This document shows, piece by piece, positions 17,515-26,426 of a stretch of 64,000 bases of DNA (the first letter of the stretch is position 1; every line of letters starts with the position of its first letter). The position numbers were made by a program, and so were the translations under genes. The stretch comes from S012-113 sp965368405. Lineage in GTDB: Bacteria; Bacteroidota; Bacteroidia; Cytophagales; Cyclobacteriaceae. Location: assembly GCA_965368405.1 (NCBI GenBank), contig CBDUMS010000005.1, positions 3,871 to 67,870 of the forward strand, read 5' to 3'. Below the pieces are notes generated by a model. That model did not search any database. It saw nothing but the letters and a program-made list of their open reading frames with translations, and had not been told where the DNA came from.

Positions 17515-17670
17515 CTAATCCTTCTTACAGTTTTTACACCGCTTTTTCTTCTTTAGTTTTTCTAAGATTTGCCGCTGAAGCTTATTATTTTCCTTTAAAA
17601 GTTCATTATTGGTGGTCATCACAGCATGCAGCTGATCAACTAATTGTTCAAGATTATCGGTTTTGCTCAT
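17515..17670 (-). CDS. Small coiled-coil protein with C-terminal CxxC (51 aa)
   Basis: ATG at 17670, TAG at 17517-17515, 51 residues. It begins MSKTDNLEQLVDQLHAVMTT and ends with a basic tail KKKKRCKNCKKD. Residues 6-40 are rich in Leu/Val at heptad-like spacing (L7, L10, V11, L14, V17, L24, L25, L31, I35, L36, L39), so a coiled-coil or leucine-zipper helix is likely. The tail carries a single CxxC flanked by lysines, which could bind a metal or nucleic acid. No family recognised. A minus-strand terminator lies downstream. The organised composition argues against a chance frame, but there is no homology evidence available here. Confidence 0.5.
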   Translation of the reverse strand: MSKTDNLEQLVDQLHAVMTTNNELLKENNKLQRQILEKLKKKKRCKNCKKD

Positions 17671-17914
17671 TGCAATAATTTATTGGCTAGATCACACATC
17701 ACTCCTCAAGCCATTAATAAGTTTTGCATCCAAAGTAGGTCATATCTGGTTCTTGACAAAATAGTTTGAAGACGTTAAACATTTATACTTTTCCTATTCT
17801 TTAGTATCTTCAGCTTGTTTGCAAAAACACTAGCATCATTTATAGATATATTAGTTCTAACATTCGTAAACTATTGCCATTAAAATCTATTTTGCATATC
17901 CCAATTGTATTCTC

Positions 17915-20017
17915 ATGACAACTACTTTTACCCCAAACAGGTCTCAATTCCTATTATTAATCATCCTGTTATTTTTATTTTTTTTACCCTCCATCCCATT
18001 AAATGGCAAAAGTTCGTATGAAAGAGCACAACCTAGTGCTTTTAGTTCACTGGGAGGTATGATTTGGCTGGATGCTAACTTTAATAACCAACGAGAATCA
18101 GAAGAAAAAGGCATTAAAGGCGTGAAACTAGTATTATGGAAAAATGTTGAAAATGGTAGAACAGAATATACCTCTCCTCAAGCGACTACCGAAACTGACG
18201 ATAATGGCAACTATTTATTTGATATAAAGGAACCTGGAATCTATCAGGTGGCTGTCTGGGAAGATGAGAATTTTCAAGAGGGAAAACCTCTTTACAAAAT
18301 GATCAACGCTAAAGGCTCCGGGGATCCTAATATTTTCGATGTCATTGATGATAATGGCATGCCAGGCGCTAGTGGTTTCGGCGGTATTCTAGGATCAATA
18401 ATTAGTGCACCTATCTATATTTCTGGAAAAACACTGCAAAAGGGTGTATACAGCTACGGGCCTAATACATTTTTTGCCTCGGAAAACGGAGTCGATTGGA
18501 CTGAAAAATCCAATGATGGAGTATTCAATTTCACTTGCTATCAAACCGATGAAGAGTTTGTCTATCTAAAAGCTCACCTATTATTACGATTACCCCGAAA
18601 CGGAGGTCAGTGTTATATCCGGTATAAAGAGAATGAAGAGTGGATGGCTTTTTATATGACCGAAAAGCAAGTATCTGACAGCCCCTATGATGAGCCAATG
18701 AGCAATGGTACAGTTGATTTTGGCTTTCAACCAAAAATAGATGGTGATGCGAGCATTCCAAAAGGAATATTATCTAGTTATTCAAGCTTCAAAGTTCAGA
18801 TAAAAGGAAGTCCACGAACCATGTCAGAAATCTTAAGTCATCATAATCCCAAATCGGCCTATGGTCAGATCCCTCCTATTGACTTTCGAATAAACTCAGA
18901 CAATACCATTGATGTGCTTTGGGTTGAATCCAATGGCATCAAACATTTATCAAGGATTTCACTCGAGGATGGCAAGCTTGTTGAAGAAATTCCTATTCCG
19001 AAGCGAGTAGGAACAGGCAGGTTTTTAGGGTTTGAAAAGCTCGCCGAGAACCGATTTATTATCGGTTATGCTACTAAGAACACATTAGATCAGGAAGATA
19101 CAGAAGCCTGGTACACAGCTTTCGACAAAACCGGAAAGGAGTTTTTCTCTACCAGAATATGGGGGGATATCGATAAAGCCAAAGTATACTCAAAGGGTGA
19201 TCCTGGCGCGGCCTCATCGGCACTGATCAGGTATAATGCTGTTAACAACAAAATTCTCCTGTACCTCGGTCATGATATGAGATGGGACGATAATGTTAGG
19301 CACCAGGGTGGCTGGGTTGGTTTTCTGGATGGCAAAACCGGTAAGATTTTGATGAATGTAAATGACCCCATAGGTAACCAATGGTACTTTTCTCACAATT
19401 TTGATCAAAGGGCAATGGTGTCGTCTGAGAATAAATACTATACCCTCGCTCATGGCGATGCATATCCGAGAGCTCTAGGGGTTCAACGCTGGTCAGATAC
19501 CGAAGGTCTGGAAGCTGAGCTGAATTATTTTGATATTAAGGGGCAAGAAGGAGACAATGTGACCAAAACACATACTGGAGACTTGGTAGAGTTAGCAGAT
19601 GGCAATGTGGCCATAGTATATTCTACCGAGATTAAAAGAAAACAGCGAGATCTTAGATTGGCCATAATAACTGGCATGAATGAAGCTGATCCTTCCTTAA
19701 TTCGCGAGACTTGGGTGACCGAATACGATAGTGAATTTGTGGGCTGGGGCTCTAGAATAATTCAGTATGGTAAAAACCTGCTGGTTGGTTGGAATACCTT
19801 TCAGAATAATGAACCCAAAGGAACCTCCTTTGCTCTACTAAACCCAGATGGAAAGTTGATCGCGCCAATTGAACAACTTGATGATATGGTTTTATCACCC
19901 TCACAATCATTCCAAATTACTAAGGATGGTAAAAACATTGTATTTGTATCTCCTGGCGGAAATAGCCTAACTATTCACTTGATTGCAATTCAGAATGGGT
20001 TAAGCGAGTTAAAATAA
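17915..20017 (+). CDS. Secreted SdrD-B-like domain plus propeller-like protein
   Basis: 700 residues. A hydrophobic signal (LLLIILLFLFFLPSIPLNG) ends near residue 31. Residues about 45-115 form an SdrD B-like (CNA-B related) domain: GGMIWLDANFNNQRESEEKG, VKLVLW, TTETDDNGNYLFDIKEPGIYQVAVW. Residues about 290-700 are repetitive and beta-rich (RINSDNTIDVLWVESNGIKH, ENRFIIGYATKN, LVELADGNVAIVYSTE, DGKNIVFVSPGG), most like a beta-propeller. No lipobox and no T9SS tail are visible, so the final location is uncertain. It stands alone between the TPR gene and the convergent galKT operon. Function unknown; an extracellular binding or structural role is a guess. Confidence 0.65.
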   Translation: MTTTFTPNRSQFLLLIILLFLFFLPSIPLNGKSSYERAQPSAFSSLGGMIWLDANFNNQRESEEKGIKGVKLVLWKNVENGRTEYTSPQATTETDDNGNYLFDIKEPGIYQVAVWEDENFQEGKPLYKMINAKGSGDPNIFDVIDDNGMPGASGFGGILGSIISAPIYISGKTLQKGVYSYGPNTFFASENGVDWTEKSNDGVFNFTCYQTDEEFVYLKAHLLLRLPRNGGQCYIRYKENEEWMAFYMTEKQVSDSPYDEPMSNGTVDFGFQPKIDGDASIPKGILSSYSSFKVQIKGSPRTMSEILSHHNPKSAYGQIPPIDFRINSDNTIDVLWVESNGIKHLSRISLEDGKLVEEIPIPKRVGTGRFLGFEKLAENRFIIGYATKNTLDQEDTEAWYTAFDKTGKEFFSTRIWGDIDKAKVYSKGDPGAASSALIRYNAVNNKILLYLGHDMRWDDNVRHQGGWVGFLDGKTGKILMNVNDPIGNQWYFSHNFDQRAMVSSENKYYTLAHGDAYPRALGVQRWSDTEGLEAELNYFDIKGQEGDNVTKTHTGDLVELADGNVAIVYSTEIKRKQRDLRLAIITGMNEADPSLIRETWVTEYDSEFVGWGSRIIQYGKNLLVGWNTFQNNEPKGTSFALLNPDGKLIAPIEQLDDMVLSPSQSFQITKDGKNIVFVSPGGNSLTIHLIAIQNGLSELK

Positions 20018-20052
20018 ACTAATGAGTGATTTTTCATGATAACCTATTGCAC

Positions 20053-20082
20053 AAAAAAATGGACACCCCTTAAGGAGTGCCC
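20053..20082 (-). terminator. Rho-independent terminator after galT
   Basis: On the minus strand GGGCACTCCTTAAGGGGTGTCC forms a strong stem with central TTAA, followed by A and seven T. It lies 23 nt beyond the galT stop at 20105 and ends the galK-galT transcript. The plus-strand reading lacks a T run, so it is directional. Confidence 0.8.
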
Positions 20083-20104
20083 AAATCAACTAACCAAGTA
20101 AAAT

Positions 20105-21088
20105 CTAAACATTATGATTACTAAAATCTTCGTGATTGTTAATCTTCTTTTTGTAATGGACAGAGGATAATTCACGTAACGTACTTGCTGCTTGTTCAGC
20201 TGTAATATCCCGCTGAGGGCCACCAAACATTTCATAACCTACCATGAATTTCTTAACCGAAGCTGACCGTAGCAATGGCGGATAAAATGAATAGTGAAAA
20301 TGCCAACCGGGATACTGTTGACCATCTGTTGGTCGCTGTTGCATACCTGCCGAATACGGGAAAGAAGTGTTAAAAAGATTGTCGTAGCGAACTGTAATCT
20401 CCTTTATAATCTTAGCGAATGATACTTCCTCCTGTTTCTTCATCTCAGAAATTGCAGAGAAATGTCTGTTAGGAATAATCATGGTCTCATAAGGCCATGT
20501 TGCCCAGACAGGAACCAAGCATATAAAATGCTCATTCTTGCAAACGACTCTCGAGCCGTCCTCTAATTCTTGGGATATATAATCTTCAAGTAAACTTCTC
20601 GCGTGCTTTTGATAATATAACTCTTGGGTTATTGTCCGTTTTTCAATCTCATTAGGAATTGAAGGATTTGCAGCAAGAGTCTGAAATTCTTTCTTCCACA
20701 TTTTGACCACGGAGACTAAACTTTGCTCATCCATTTCCGGTATTGTCAATGCGTGATCAGACGAAAAACAAAACACTTTACAGATTCCACGTTCTCCCTT
20801 AACTCGGAATAGTCCATCTGAAACCTCATCCGTAGATCCTTCGTCTAATAATGCAGCAAAATCATTATTGAACACATACGTAGAGTCGTAACTCGGATTC
20901 ATATTTCTCCCTGATCTTTCATTACCAGGGCATAGATAACATTTAGGGTCATAGGAAGGAGGCTGATCTAAAAGCACATCCTCGACCTTGCCATGCCAGG
21001 GACGTTTAGTTCTATGTGGAGAAACCAATATCCATTCTCCACTTAATTGATTATATCTCTTATGAGGCCTATCGCCTATTTTTATCAT
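20105..21088 (-). CDS. galT: Degenerate galactose-1-phosphate uridylyltransferase (lacks catalytic segment)
   Basis: 327 residues, clearly GalT (class I): YNQLSGEWILVSPHRTKRPW, zinc Cys50/Cys53 in CYLCPGNERSG, SSDHALT with His112, RYDNLFNTSFPYSAG, and FYPPLLRSASVKKFMVGYEM. Class I enzymes have about 345-350 residues. Between LAANPSI (to Ile144) and PNEIEK (from Pro145) the family stretch of about 25 residues carrying VQIFENKG...GCSNPHPHGQIWA is absent. It contains the nucleophilic His (E. coli His166) and a zinc ligand (His164). The iron-site histidines are also altered: the GWHxAP His is Gln250 and the second His of HxHF is Ser267. The frame is intact. It follows galK by 2 nt and should normally complete the Leloir pathway, but is predicted inactive. 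An assembly error would explain the gap but not the two substitutions. Confidence 0.85.
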   Translation of the reverse strand: MIKIGDRPHKRYNQLSGEWILVSPHRTKRPWHGKVEDVLLDQPPSYDPKCYLCPGNERSGRNMNPSYDSTYVFNNDFAALLDEGSTDEVSDGLFRVKGERGICKVFCFSSDHALTIPEMDEQSLVSVVKMWKKEFQTLAANPSIPNEIEKRTITQELYYQKHARSLLEDYISQELEDGSRVVCKNEHFICLVPVWATWPYETMIIPNRHFSAISEMKKQEEVSFAKIIKEITVRYDNLFNTSFPYSAGMQQRPTDGQQYPGWHFHYSFYPPLLRSASVKKFMVGYEMFGGPQRDITAEQAASTLRELSSVHYKKKINNHEDFSNHNV

Positions 21089-21090
21089 AA

Positions 21091-22260
21091 TTAAATTAAT
21101 GAAACACCGTCTACTATTTCTATCGATATCGGTGAGATTTCCTTCTTAAAACTATCAAAATAAATCTCATTCAGTTCATTAATTAAGTCTTGCTCCTTTC
21201 CCTTAACCAGAAGATTCAAGGTACAGCCTCCAAAGCCACCACCCATCATTCTTGAACCTAGAACATAATCTTTAGAATTGGCAAAATCTGTCATAAAATC
21301 AATTTCTGGACAGGTAATCTCATATTCCTCCTTCATTCCAAGCTGCGCTCGCTTAAGAATCTCACCAGCTTCCAACATATCCTGCGATTTTAGAGATTTT
21401 GAAAATCTAATCACCCTCTGATTCTCTTCAATAATATACTTGCATCGTCTAAATACAACTTCATTCATCTTCTCTTTTACAAAGATCAACTGTTCCATTG
21501 TTGCATCACGTAATGCGTTTATGTTAGGGTAGGCCAACTTAAGGACTTCAACCCCTTCTTCGCACTGCTCTCTCCTTACATTATAAGCAGAAGTTGCTAA
21601 ATCGTGGGCTACATTCGAGTTGATTAATACTAAAGAATGATTCTCTAAATTAACAGGAAAATGTTCATAGCTCAAATCTCTGCAGTCTAGCTTAAAGGCT
21701 TGGCTTCTTGACCCCATCATACTCGCAAACTGATCCATTATTCCGCACTTTACTCCGGCGTATTTGTGTTCCGCTAACTGAGATATCTTCACCATTTCCA
21801 GCTTCGCTATATTTAGCTGAAACAATTCATTAATACCATAGCAGGTTCCACATTCTAATGCTGCAGAGGACGACATCCCAGACCCTTGAGGAATATTACC
21901 GGAAAAGACTAAATTAAATCCATTTATTTCACGGTTAGAATCGACAATTCCTGCCACTACCCCTAATATATAATTCTGCCAACTATTAGGCTCTACAGGT
22001 CTAAGTTCATCCAAAGAGAAATCATATCTATCATTAAGGTCGATAGAGACAATTGAGCATTTAGTTGGGTGACCAGATTTTCCAAAGGCAAAGACAATTT
22101 CTTTTCCTATTGCCGCAGGTAATACAAATCCATCATTATAATCTGTATGTTCACCGATAAGGTTTATTCGACCTGGTGCTCTTACCATTAATGGAGTTGT
22201 AGAAAAAGTATTTGTAAAATACTGATGGACGACAGCCGACAAGTTTTTCAATTTGGTCAA
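21091..22260 (-). CDS. galK: Galactokinase
   Basis: 389 residues (E. coli GalK 382), GHMP kinase that phosphorylates galactose to galactose-1-P in the cytoplasm. All motifs are present: substrate signature GRINLIGEHTDYNDGFVLP (residues about 30-48), ATP motif IPQGSGMSSSAALECG, and motif 3 SRMMGGGFGGCTLNLL near residue 345. No signal peptide. It is the first gene of a galK-galT pair and looks intact, unlike galT. Galactose supply would come from the galactan locus (LacZ, GH2, GH30). The 600-bp region upstream carries tandem direct repeats. Confidence 0.97.
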   Translation of the reverse strand: MTKLKNLSAVVHQYFTNTFSTTPLMVRAPGRINLIGEHTDYNDGFVLPAAIGKEIVFAFGKSGHPTKCSIVSIDLNDRYDFSLDELRPVEPNSWQNYILGVVAGIVDSNREINGFNLVFSGNIPQGSGMSSSAALECGTCYGINELFQLNIAKLEMVKISQLAEHKYAGVKCGIMDQFASMMGSRSQAFKLDCRDLSYEHFPVNLENHSLVLINSNVAHDLATSAYNVRREQCEEGVEVLKLAYPNINALRDATMEQLIFVKEKMNEVVFRRCKYIIEENQRVIRFSKSLKSQDMLEAGEILKRAQLGMKEEYEITCPEIDFMTDFANSKDYVLGSRMMGGGFGGCTLNLLVKGKEQDLINELNEIYFDSFKKEISPISIEIVDGVSLI

Positions 22261-22352
22261 TTAATTTGATTTAAATCCTTAAACTTAAGAGCCAATACTC
22301 AACCGAACAAATTAAAATAAGAAAACCCATGTTCAATAAAAATTTGATTTAT

Positions 22353-22384
22353 AGTCCATATAATAGGTAGCGCAGTCCATATAA
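22353..22384 (+). repeat. Tandem direct repeat AGTCCATATAA, 21-bp period
   Basis: Identical 11-mers AGTCCATATAA at 22353-22363 and 22374-22384, separated by TAGGTAGCGC. The 21-bp period is two helical turns, as in activator sites that bind direct repeats on one DNA face. A third related copy (CATCCATATAA) sits at 22811-22821. Confidence 0.65.
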
Positions 22385-22810
22385 ATTGACTTCTTCATAA
22401 TGAATTAGCGGCAGTTAGAACTAACGCCTGACTAAATTCGATTAATTCAGCATGATCTTTTCAAAATTATTTACACCGCGAATTAAAATAACAAAAACAG
22501 TAAGTCACTTTGCTTTTTTCTGTCCGCAAAACCAATCATAGCTTAGTATTCTTTTTTTATTAATCAAATGAATAGTTGGAAATTGATTAATGAAAAGGTT
22601 AACTCTTCTTACCATTGAATTGAGCCCCATTTACAAAGATGAATATGGAATATAATACTTTCTATAGATGCATTTTGCGTTAAGAAAGCAGAAGTGCATT
22701 CAGTTTCTATAGGATGTAATAAGCTGCACCGATATTTTTTTGCTTTAGGTTTTAATTGCTGCCCTGTTCTTTTTGATGATTTATATTAGATTGAATAATC
22801 CTTATTTTTT

Positions 22811-22821
22811 CATCCATATAA
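22811..22821 (+). promoter_or_regulatory. Third CCATATAA element near the esterase start
   Basis: CATCCATATAA matches AGTCCATATAA at the last nine positions and runs into TTTG 48 nt before ATG 22869. It may be part of the promoter or a binding site shared with the repeats near galK. Confidence 0.4.
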
Positions 22822-22868
22822 TTTGTACCAAAATCCATCTCAAATTCTAAAAAAAACCTAAACTTAGG

Positions 22869-24275
22869 ATGATTATGAGACTACTAGTTCTTCTTTTGTT
22901 ACTTCCGCAATTTTTGATGGCCGAGATTTTTCTTCCCTCGATCCTCTCCGACAATATGGTTCTACAGCAAAATAGTACCGTTAAACTCTGGGGTTGGAAA
23001 ACGATAAAACCTAACGGTGAGATCAGAATCATGCCGGGCTGGAGTGAAGATACTATTCGCACCAAGGGAAAAATGGGTGATTGGATAGCAGAAATTCAAA
23101 CACCAGAGGCAGGTGGAACCTATCAGATACGAATCGAAAGTGATTTTGAAAGCATTACGATAAACAATGTTTTGATTGGCGAAGTTTGGCTTGGATCAGG
23201 CCAGTCGAATATGGAAATGCCTGTTGATTCCATTCACCGGGATTTTCCAGGGGCAATTAATTTTCGGAAAGAAATCATGGAGGCCAATTTCCCGGAAATC
23301 AGACTTTTCCTGGTCAAAAAGCAATATAGTGGGCATAAACAACTGGACTTGAAGGGTGAATGGCTTATCTGTACACCGGAATCTGTCAAAGAGTTCTCTG
23401 CCGTGGCCTATTTCTTTGCTCGTAAGCTTCACCTTAATTTAGACAACCCTATTGGCATTATAGCCAGTAGCTGGGGCGGCACTAATGCCGAAACCTGGAT
23501 TAATAGAGCAGCGCTGGATGGAAGACCTCATTTGCTGGAGCCATTCGAAGAAATGACAACTTCCAAAGGCTGGTATCCCAATTATCCGGCAGAATGTTAT
23601 AATAGTATGATCTACCCCATTCACCAATTTATCATAAAAGGAGCGATCTGGTATCAGGGGGAAAGTAATAGAAATCGACCGGAAACTTACCCTGATGTAA
23701 TGGAATTACTCATTAGTTCGTGGCGCGAAGCATGGGCAATGGACTTCCCTTTTTATTTTACACAAATAGCTCCCTACGGGTACGCAAATGGCGTTCCAAG
23801 TCAAGTGATTCGAGAAGCCCAGGCAAAATGTCTAACAATTGATAGAACCGGTATGGTAGTTACTTCTGACGTTGGAGATCTTAAGCACATTCATCCAAGC
23901 GAAAAGAGAACTGTTGGTGAACGGTTGGCACGATGGGCTTTGGCAAAGGATTATAACCAAGACATTGTATATTCGGGGCCGGTATTCAAAGAAATGGTTG
24001 TAAAAAGGAATAAAGTTATTCTCAAATTTGATTTTGCCGAAGGACTGAAGGCAAATGAACAAACGCTGGAATTGTTTGAACTTGCCAGCGAAAGTGGGCA
24101 ATACTTTCCTGCCAAAGCATCAATCAAGAGTCAAACCATTGTGCTAATGAGTAAGAGCGTAAAAAATCCTAAACATGTGCGGTTTGCCTTCAAACCTAAA
24201 GCTCAGCACGGACTTTATAATAATGCAGGATTGCCAGCAGCAGCATTCAGAACTGATAATTGGGAAGTAAAATAG
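22869..24275 (+). CDS. Sialate O-acetylesterase-like SGNH carbohydrate esterase
   Basis: 468 residues with a signal peptide (MIMRLLVLLLLLPQFLMA). Family features of the sialic-acid 9-O-acetylesterase/DUF303 group: FLPSILSDNMVLQQNSTVKLWGW at the start, the nucleophile block GEVWLGSGQSNMEMPVD (Ser in GQSNM), GIIASSWGGTNAETW, GAIWYQGESNRNRPETYP, and a late Asp/His block with DLKHIHPSEKRTVGERLARWAL. These enzymes remove acetyl groups from glycans, and in PULs usually from plant or algal polysaccharide rather than sialic acid. The stop is followed 2 nt later by the sulfatase ATG 24278, so the two genes form one operon. The true start may be ATG 22875. Confidence 0.9.
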   Translation: MIMRLLVLLLLLPQFLMAEIFLPSILSDNMVLQQNSTVKLWGWKTIKPNGEIRIMPGWSEDTIRTKGKMGDWIAEIQTPEAGGTYQIRIESDFESITINNVLIGEVWLGSGQSNMEMPVDSIHRDFPGAINFRKEIMEANFPEIRLFLVKKQYSGHKQLDLKGEWLICTPESVKEFSAVAYFFARKLHLNLDNPIGIIASSWGGTNAETWINRAALDGRPHLLEPFEEMTTSKGWYPNYPAECYNSMIYPIHQFIIKGAIWYQGESNRNRPETYPDVMELLISSWREAWAMDFPFYFTQIAPYGYANGVPSQVIREAQAKCLTIDRTGMVVTSDVGDLKHIHPSEKRTVGERLARWALAKDYNQDIVYSGPVFKEMVVKRNKVILKFDFAEGLKANEQTLELFELASESGQYFPAKASIKSQTIVLMSKSVKNPKHVRFAFKPKAQHGLYNNAGLPAAAFRTDNWEVK

Positions 24276-24277
24276 TG

Positions 24278-26182
24278 ATGCTTAAACAAGTAACCTCCAA
24301 AGTTTTCTTTTTGTGCCTGACATTCTATGCAATGTCATGCAAGACAGTACCCACAACCCCACCCAACATCATTTGGATTGTTATTGAAGACATGTCACCA
24401 CAATTTATTGGAGCATATGGTAATGCAGCTGCACGAACCCCCGTCATGGACTCACTGATTAACGTAGGAACTCGATTCGATGCAGCCTTTTCTACTGGTG
24501 CTGTTTGCTCGCCAAGTAGATATACGCTCATCACTGGAACTAGAACCAACGAATACGGTACAGGCCATCATCGCTCTTCCTACCCTATTCCGGAAACAGT
24601 GAAACCATTTCCTTATTTCCTGAAAGAAATGGGCTATCATACTTCTAATAATTCCAAAAAAGATTACAACACTTCGGCACGCCAGCGAATTACCGAAGAA
24701 TCCTGGACAGAAAGCAGCACTACAGCTGGCTGGTGGAACCGAAAAGCCTCTCAGCCATTCTTTTCGGTTTTCAATTTCAGTAACTCACACCAATCTAGAA
24801 CCTTCACGAATCCTTACAAGAACTACAAAGAACGCATTCTTGAGAAACTTTCGGAACATGAAATCATTGCTGATGCTGACATTATTCTTCCTGATTACTA
24901 CAAAGACACGCCGGAATTACGAAAAGAGTTAGCGCGTACCTATAATGCCCTTAAAATAACGGATAATGAAATCGACACATTAATTACTCGTCTCAAGAAT
25001 GAGCAACTCTTAGAAACAACGATCATCTTTTTCTATTCTGACCACGGAGGTGGTGCGCTTAGAACAAAAACCAAAGGACTTGCGCTGGGTCATCAGGTCC
25101 CCCTGGCCGTAATAATTCCGGATGCATACCAACACCTCAATCCTTTTGAGCAGCAAAAAACCACTGCTCAGCCTGTAACCTTCGAGGACTTTGCTCCTAC
25201 TGTCTTATCCCTGGCCGGGCTTAATCAACCTGACTACATGAAGGGCAAGCCGTTTTTGGGCAGGGAGAATGAGCCTCAGGATTTTGCTTTCAGTTCTACC
25301 GATAGAAGTGGAGAAGCGCCCGATCTAACAAGATCGGTTTCAGACGGACGGTATTTCTATACAAGGGTTTTTATACCCTCCCGACCACAATACAGCTGGC
25401 AGAAGTATTTTGACTACAGTGCCAGTCGTCAACTAATCCGACAATACCAAGCCGAAGGAACGCTTAATCCCATCCAAAGTCAGCCATTTGCACAGCGACC
25501 CCAAGAATTTCTTTATGACCTTACCACTGATACATGGCAAACCCATAATCTGGTCCAAGACAAACAGTATGCCGAAATTTTGAACAAGCTTAGAATGGCC
25601 TTGGATCAAAATTTAACAGAAAAAAAGGATGCCCACTTCATTCCAGAATACTTTCTTGATTCCATTACCAAAACGACTACTACTTATCAATACAAGAATT
25701 CAACTGATTACGACTTTGAAGCTATATATCGTGTGGCCCAACTAGCAGGCGCAGGCCCTGATGCTTTACCAATACAACTAAATGCGCTTAAAGACTCCGA
25801 CCCTCTGGTTCGCTATTGGGCTGCAATGGGACTGTACCACCAGCCCAAAGAAATCCTGATGCCACAGGTCCAATTATTGGAGGCAGCCCAGAATGATGCT
25901 TTCCCACCGGTTAATATATTGCTGGCCACAATTCTCTATCGAATTACTGGCTCAGATAGAAGCGAACAAGTTTTAAGAGAATATCTCCATCATCAGAATG
26001 ACTTTCTGGCAGCTCAGGCGCTTCAGGAAATCACGTATTTACCACAAGCGAAGGGAATAGTGTTTCTTAAAGATATTGAACATTTGGCTAATGAGAGACG
26101 CACTGGAATGTTATCCGAGAGCATCGATATTTACCAATATCTCTATCTGGATGAGCCGCTCTTTTACCAAAATCATTGGTAA
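24278..26182 (+). CDS. S1-family sulfatase lipoprotein with HEAT-like C-terminus
   Basis: 634 residues from ATG 24278 (Cys21 in YAMSC); an upstream ATG at 24260 overlaps the esterase gene and is less likely. Formylglycine-dependent sulfatase: CSPSR with the modified Cys77, followed by YTLITGTRTNEYGTGHHR. The metal site begins IEDMSP (Glu-Asp instead of the usual Asp-Asp), and SDHGGGALRTKTKG carries further ligands. Residues about 480-634 are helical with HEAT-like repeats (ALKDSDPLVRYWAAMGLYHQP), an unusual addition. It removes sulfate from glycans in the periplasm or at the outer membrane. No maturation enzyme is encoded in the window. Confidence 0.93.
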   Translation: MLKQVTSKVFFLCLTFYAMSCKTVPTTPPNIIWIVIEDMSPQFIGAYGNAAARTPVMDSLINVGTRFDAAFSTGAVCSPSRYTLITGTRTNEYGTGHHRSSYPIPETVKPFPYFLKEMGYHTSNNSKKDYNTSARQRITEESWTESSTTAGWWNRKASQPFFSVFNFSNSHQSRTFTNPYKNYKERILEKLSEHEIIADADIILPDYYKDTPELRKELARTYNALKITDNEIDTLITRLKNEQLLETTIIFFYSDHGGGALRTKTKGLALGHQVPLAVIIPDAYQHLNPFEQQKTTAQPVTFEDFAPTVLSLAGLNQPDYMKGKPFLGRENEPQDFAFSSTDRSGEAPDLTRSVSDGRYFYTRVFIPSRPQYSWQKYFDYSASRQLIRQYQAEGTLNPIQSQPFAQRPQEFLYDLTTDTWQTHNLVQDKQYAEILNKLRMALDQNLTEKKDAHFIPEYFLDSITKTTTTYQYKNSTDYDFEAIYRVAQLAGAGPDALPIQLNALKDSDPLVRYWAAMGLYHQPKEILMPQVQLLEAAQNDAFPPVNILLATILYRITGSDRSEQVLREYLHHQNDFLAAQALQEITYLPQAKGIVFLKDIEHLANERRTGMLSESIDIYQYLYLDEPLFYQNHW

Positions 26183-26426
26183 CAACTCATGATACTTGTC
26201 GTAGCAAATGTTAACAAGAAGTTAAGTGCGTGATCAGAAAGTAATCTTCAACAGCTATGGTCAATTTAAACCTAATCGACCCTTCAGGATAGTCAGAATC
26301 ACTAGAATTTCATCCATGTTATTTAACAAAATGTCCATTTCAATGGAATTGGATTGACTTATCATTGAATAATGTGACTTTTGCATGCCGGAATGACCCA
26401 AAACAGTAAATATTTGACAGAATTTT

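Larger units (their letters stand above)
17339..17914. other. Intergenic region with terminators and one small gene
   Basis: 576 bp between the TPR lipoprotein and the SdrD-B-like gene. It holds a minus-strand terminator-like hairpin (17347-17369), a plus-strand hairpin with T run (17428-17447) and a 51-codon minus-strand gene (17515-17670). The remaining 244 bp up to 17914 are AT-rich and must contain the promoter of the 17915 gene; I see no exact TAnnTTTG match there. Confidence 0.6.
22261..22868. other. Divergent intergenic region of galK and the esterase gene
   Basis: 608 bp, AT-rich, without a credible ORF. It holds the promoters of galK (minus) and the esterase gene (plus) and three copies of a CCATATAA-type element: AGTCCATATAA at 22353-22363 and 22374-22384, and CATCCATATAA at 22811-22821. 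Near the esterase gene a TATAATTTG sequence resembles a -7 element but has one extra base relative to TAnnTTTG. Nothing else recognised. Confidence 0.6.

Noticed and set aside
24260..24277. Start of the sulfatase at ATG 24260
   Set aside because: It overlaps the esterase gene and adds MGSKIV before a good lipoprotein signal; ATG 24278 fits better.
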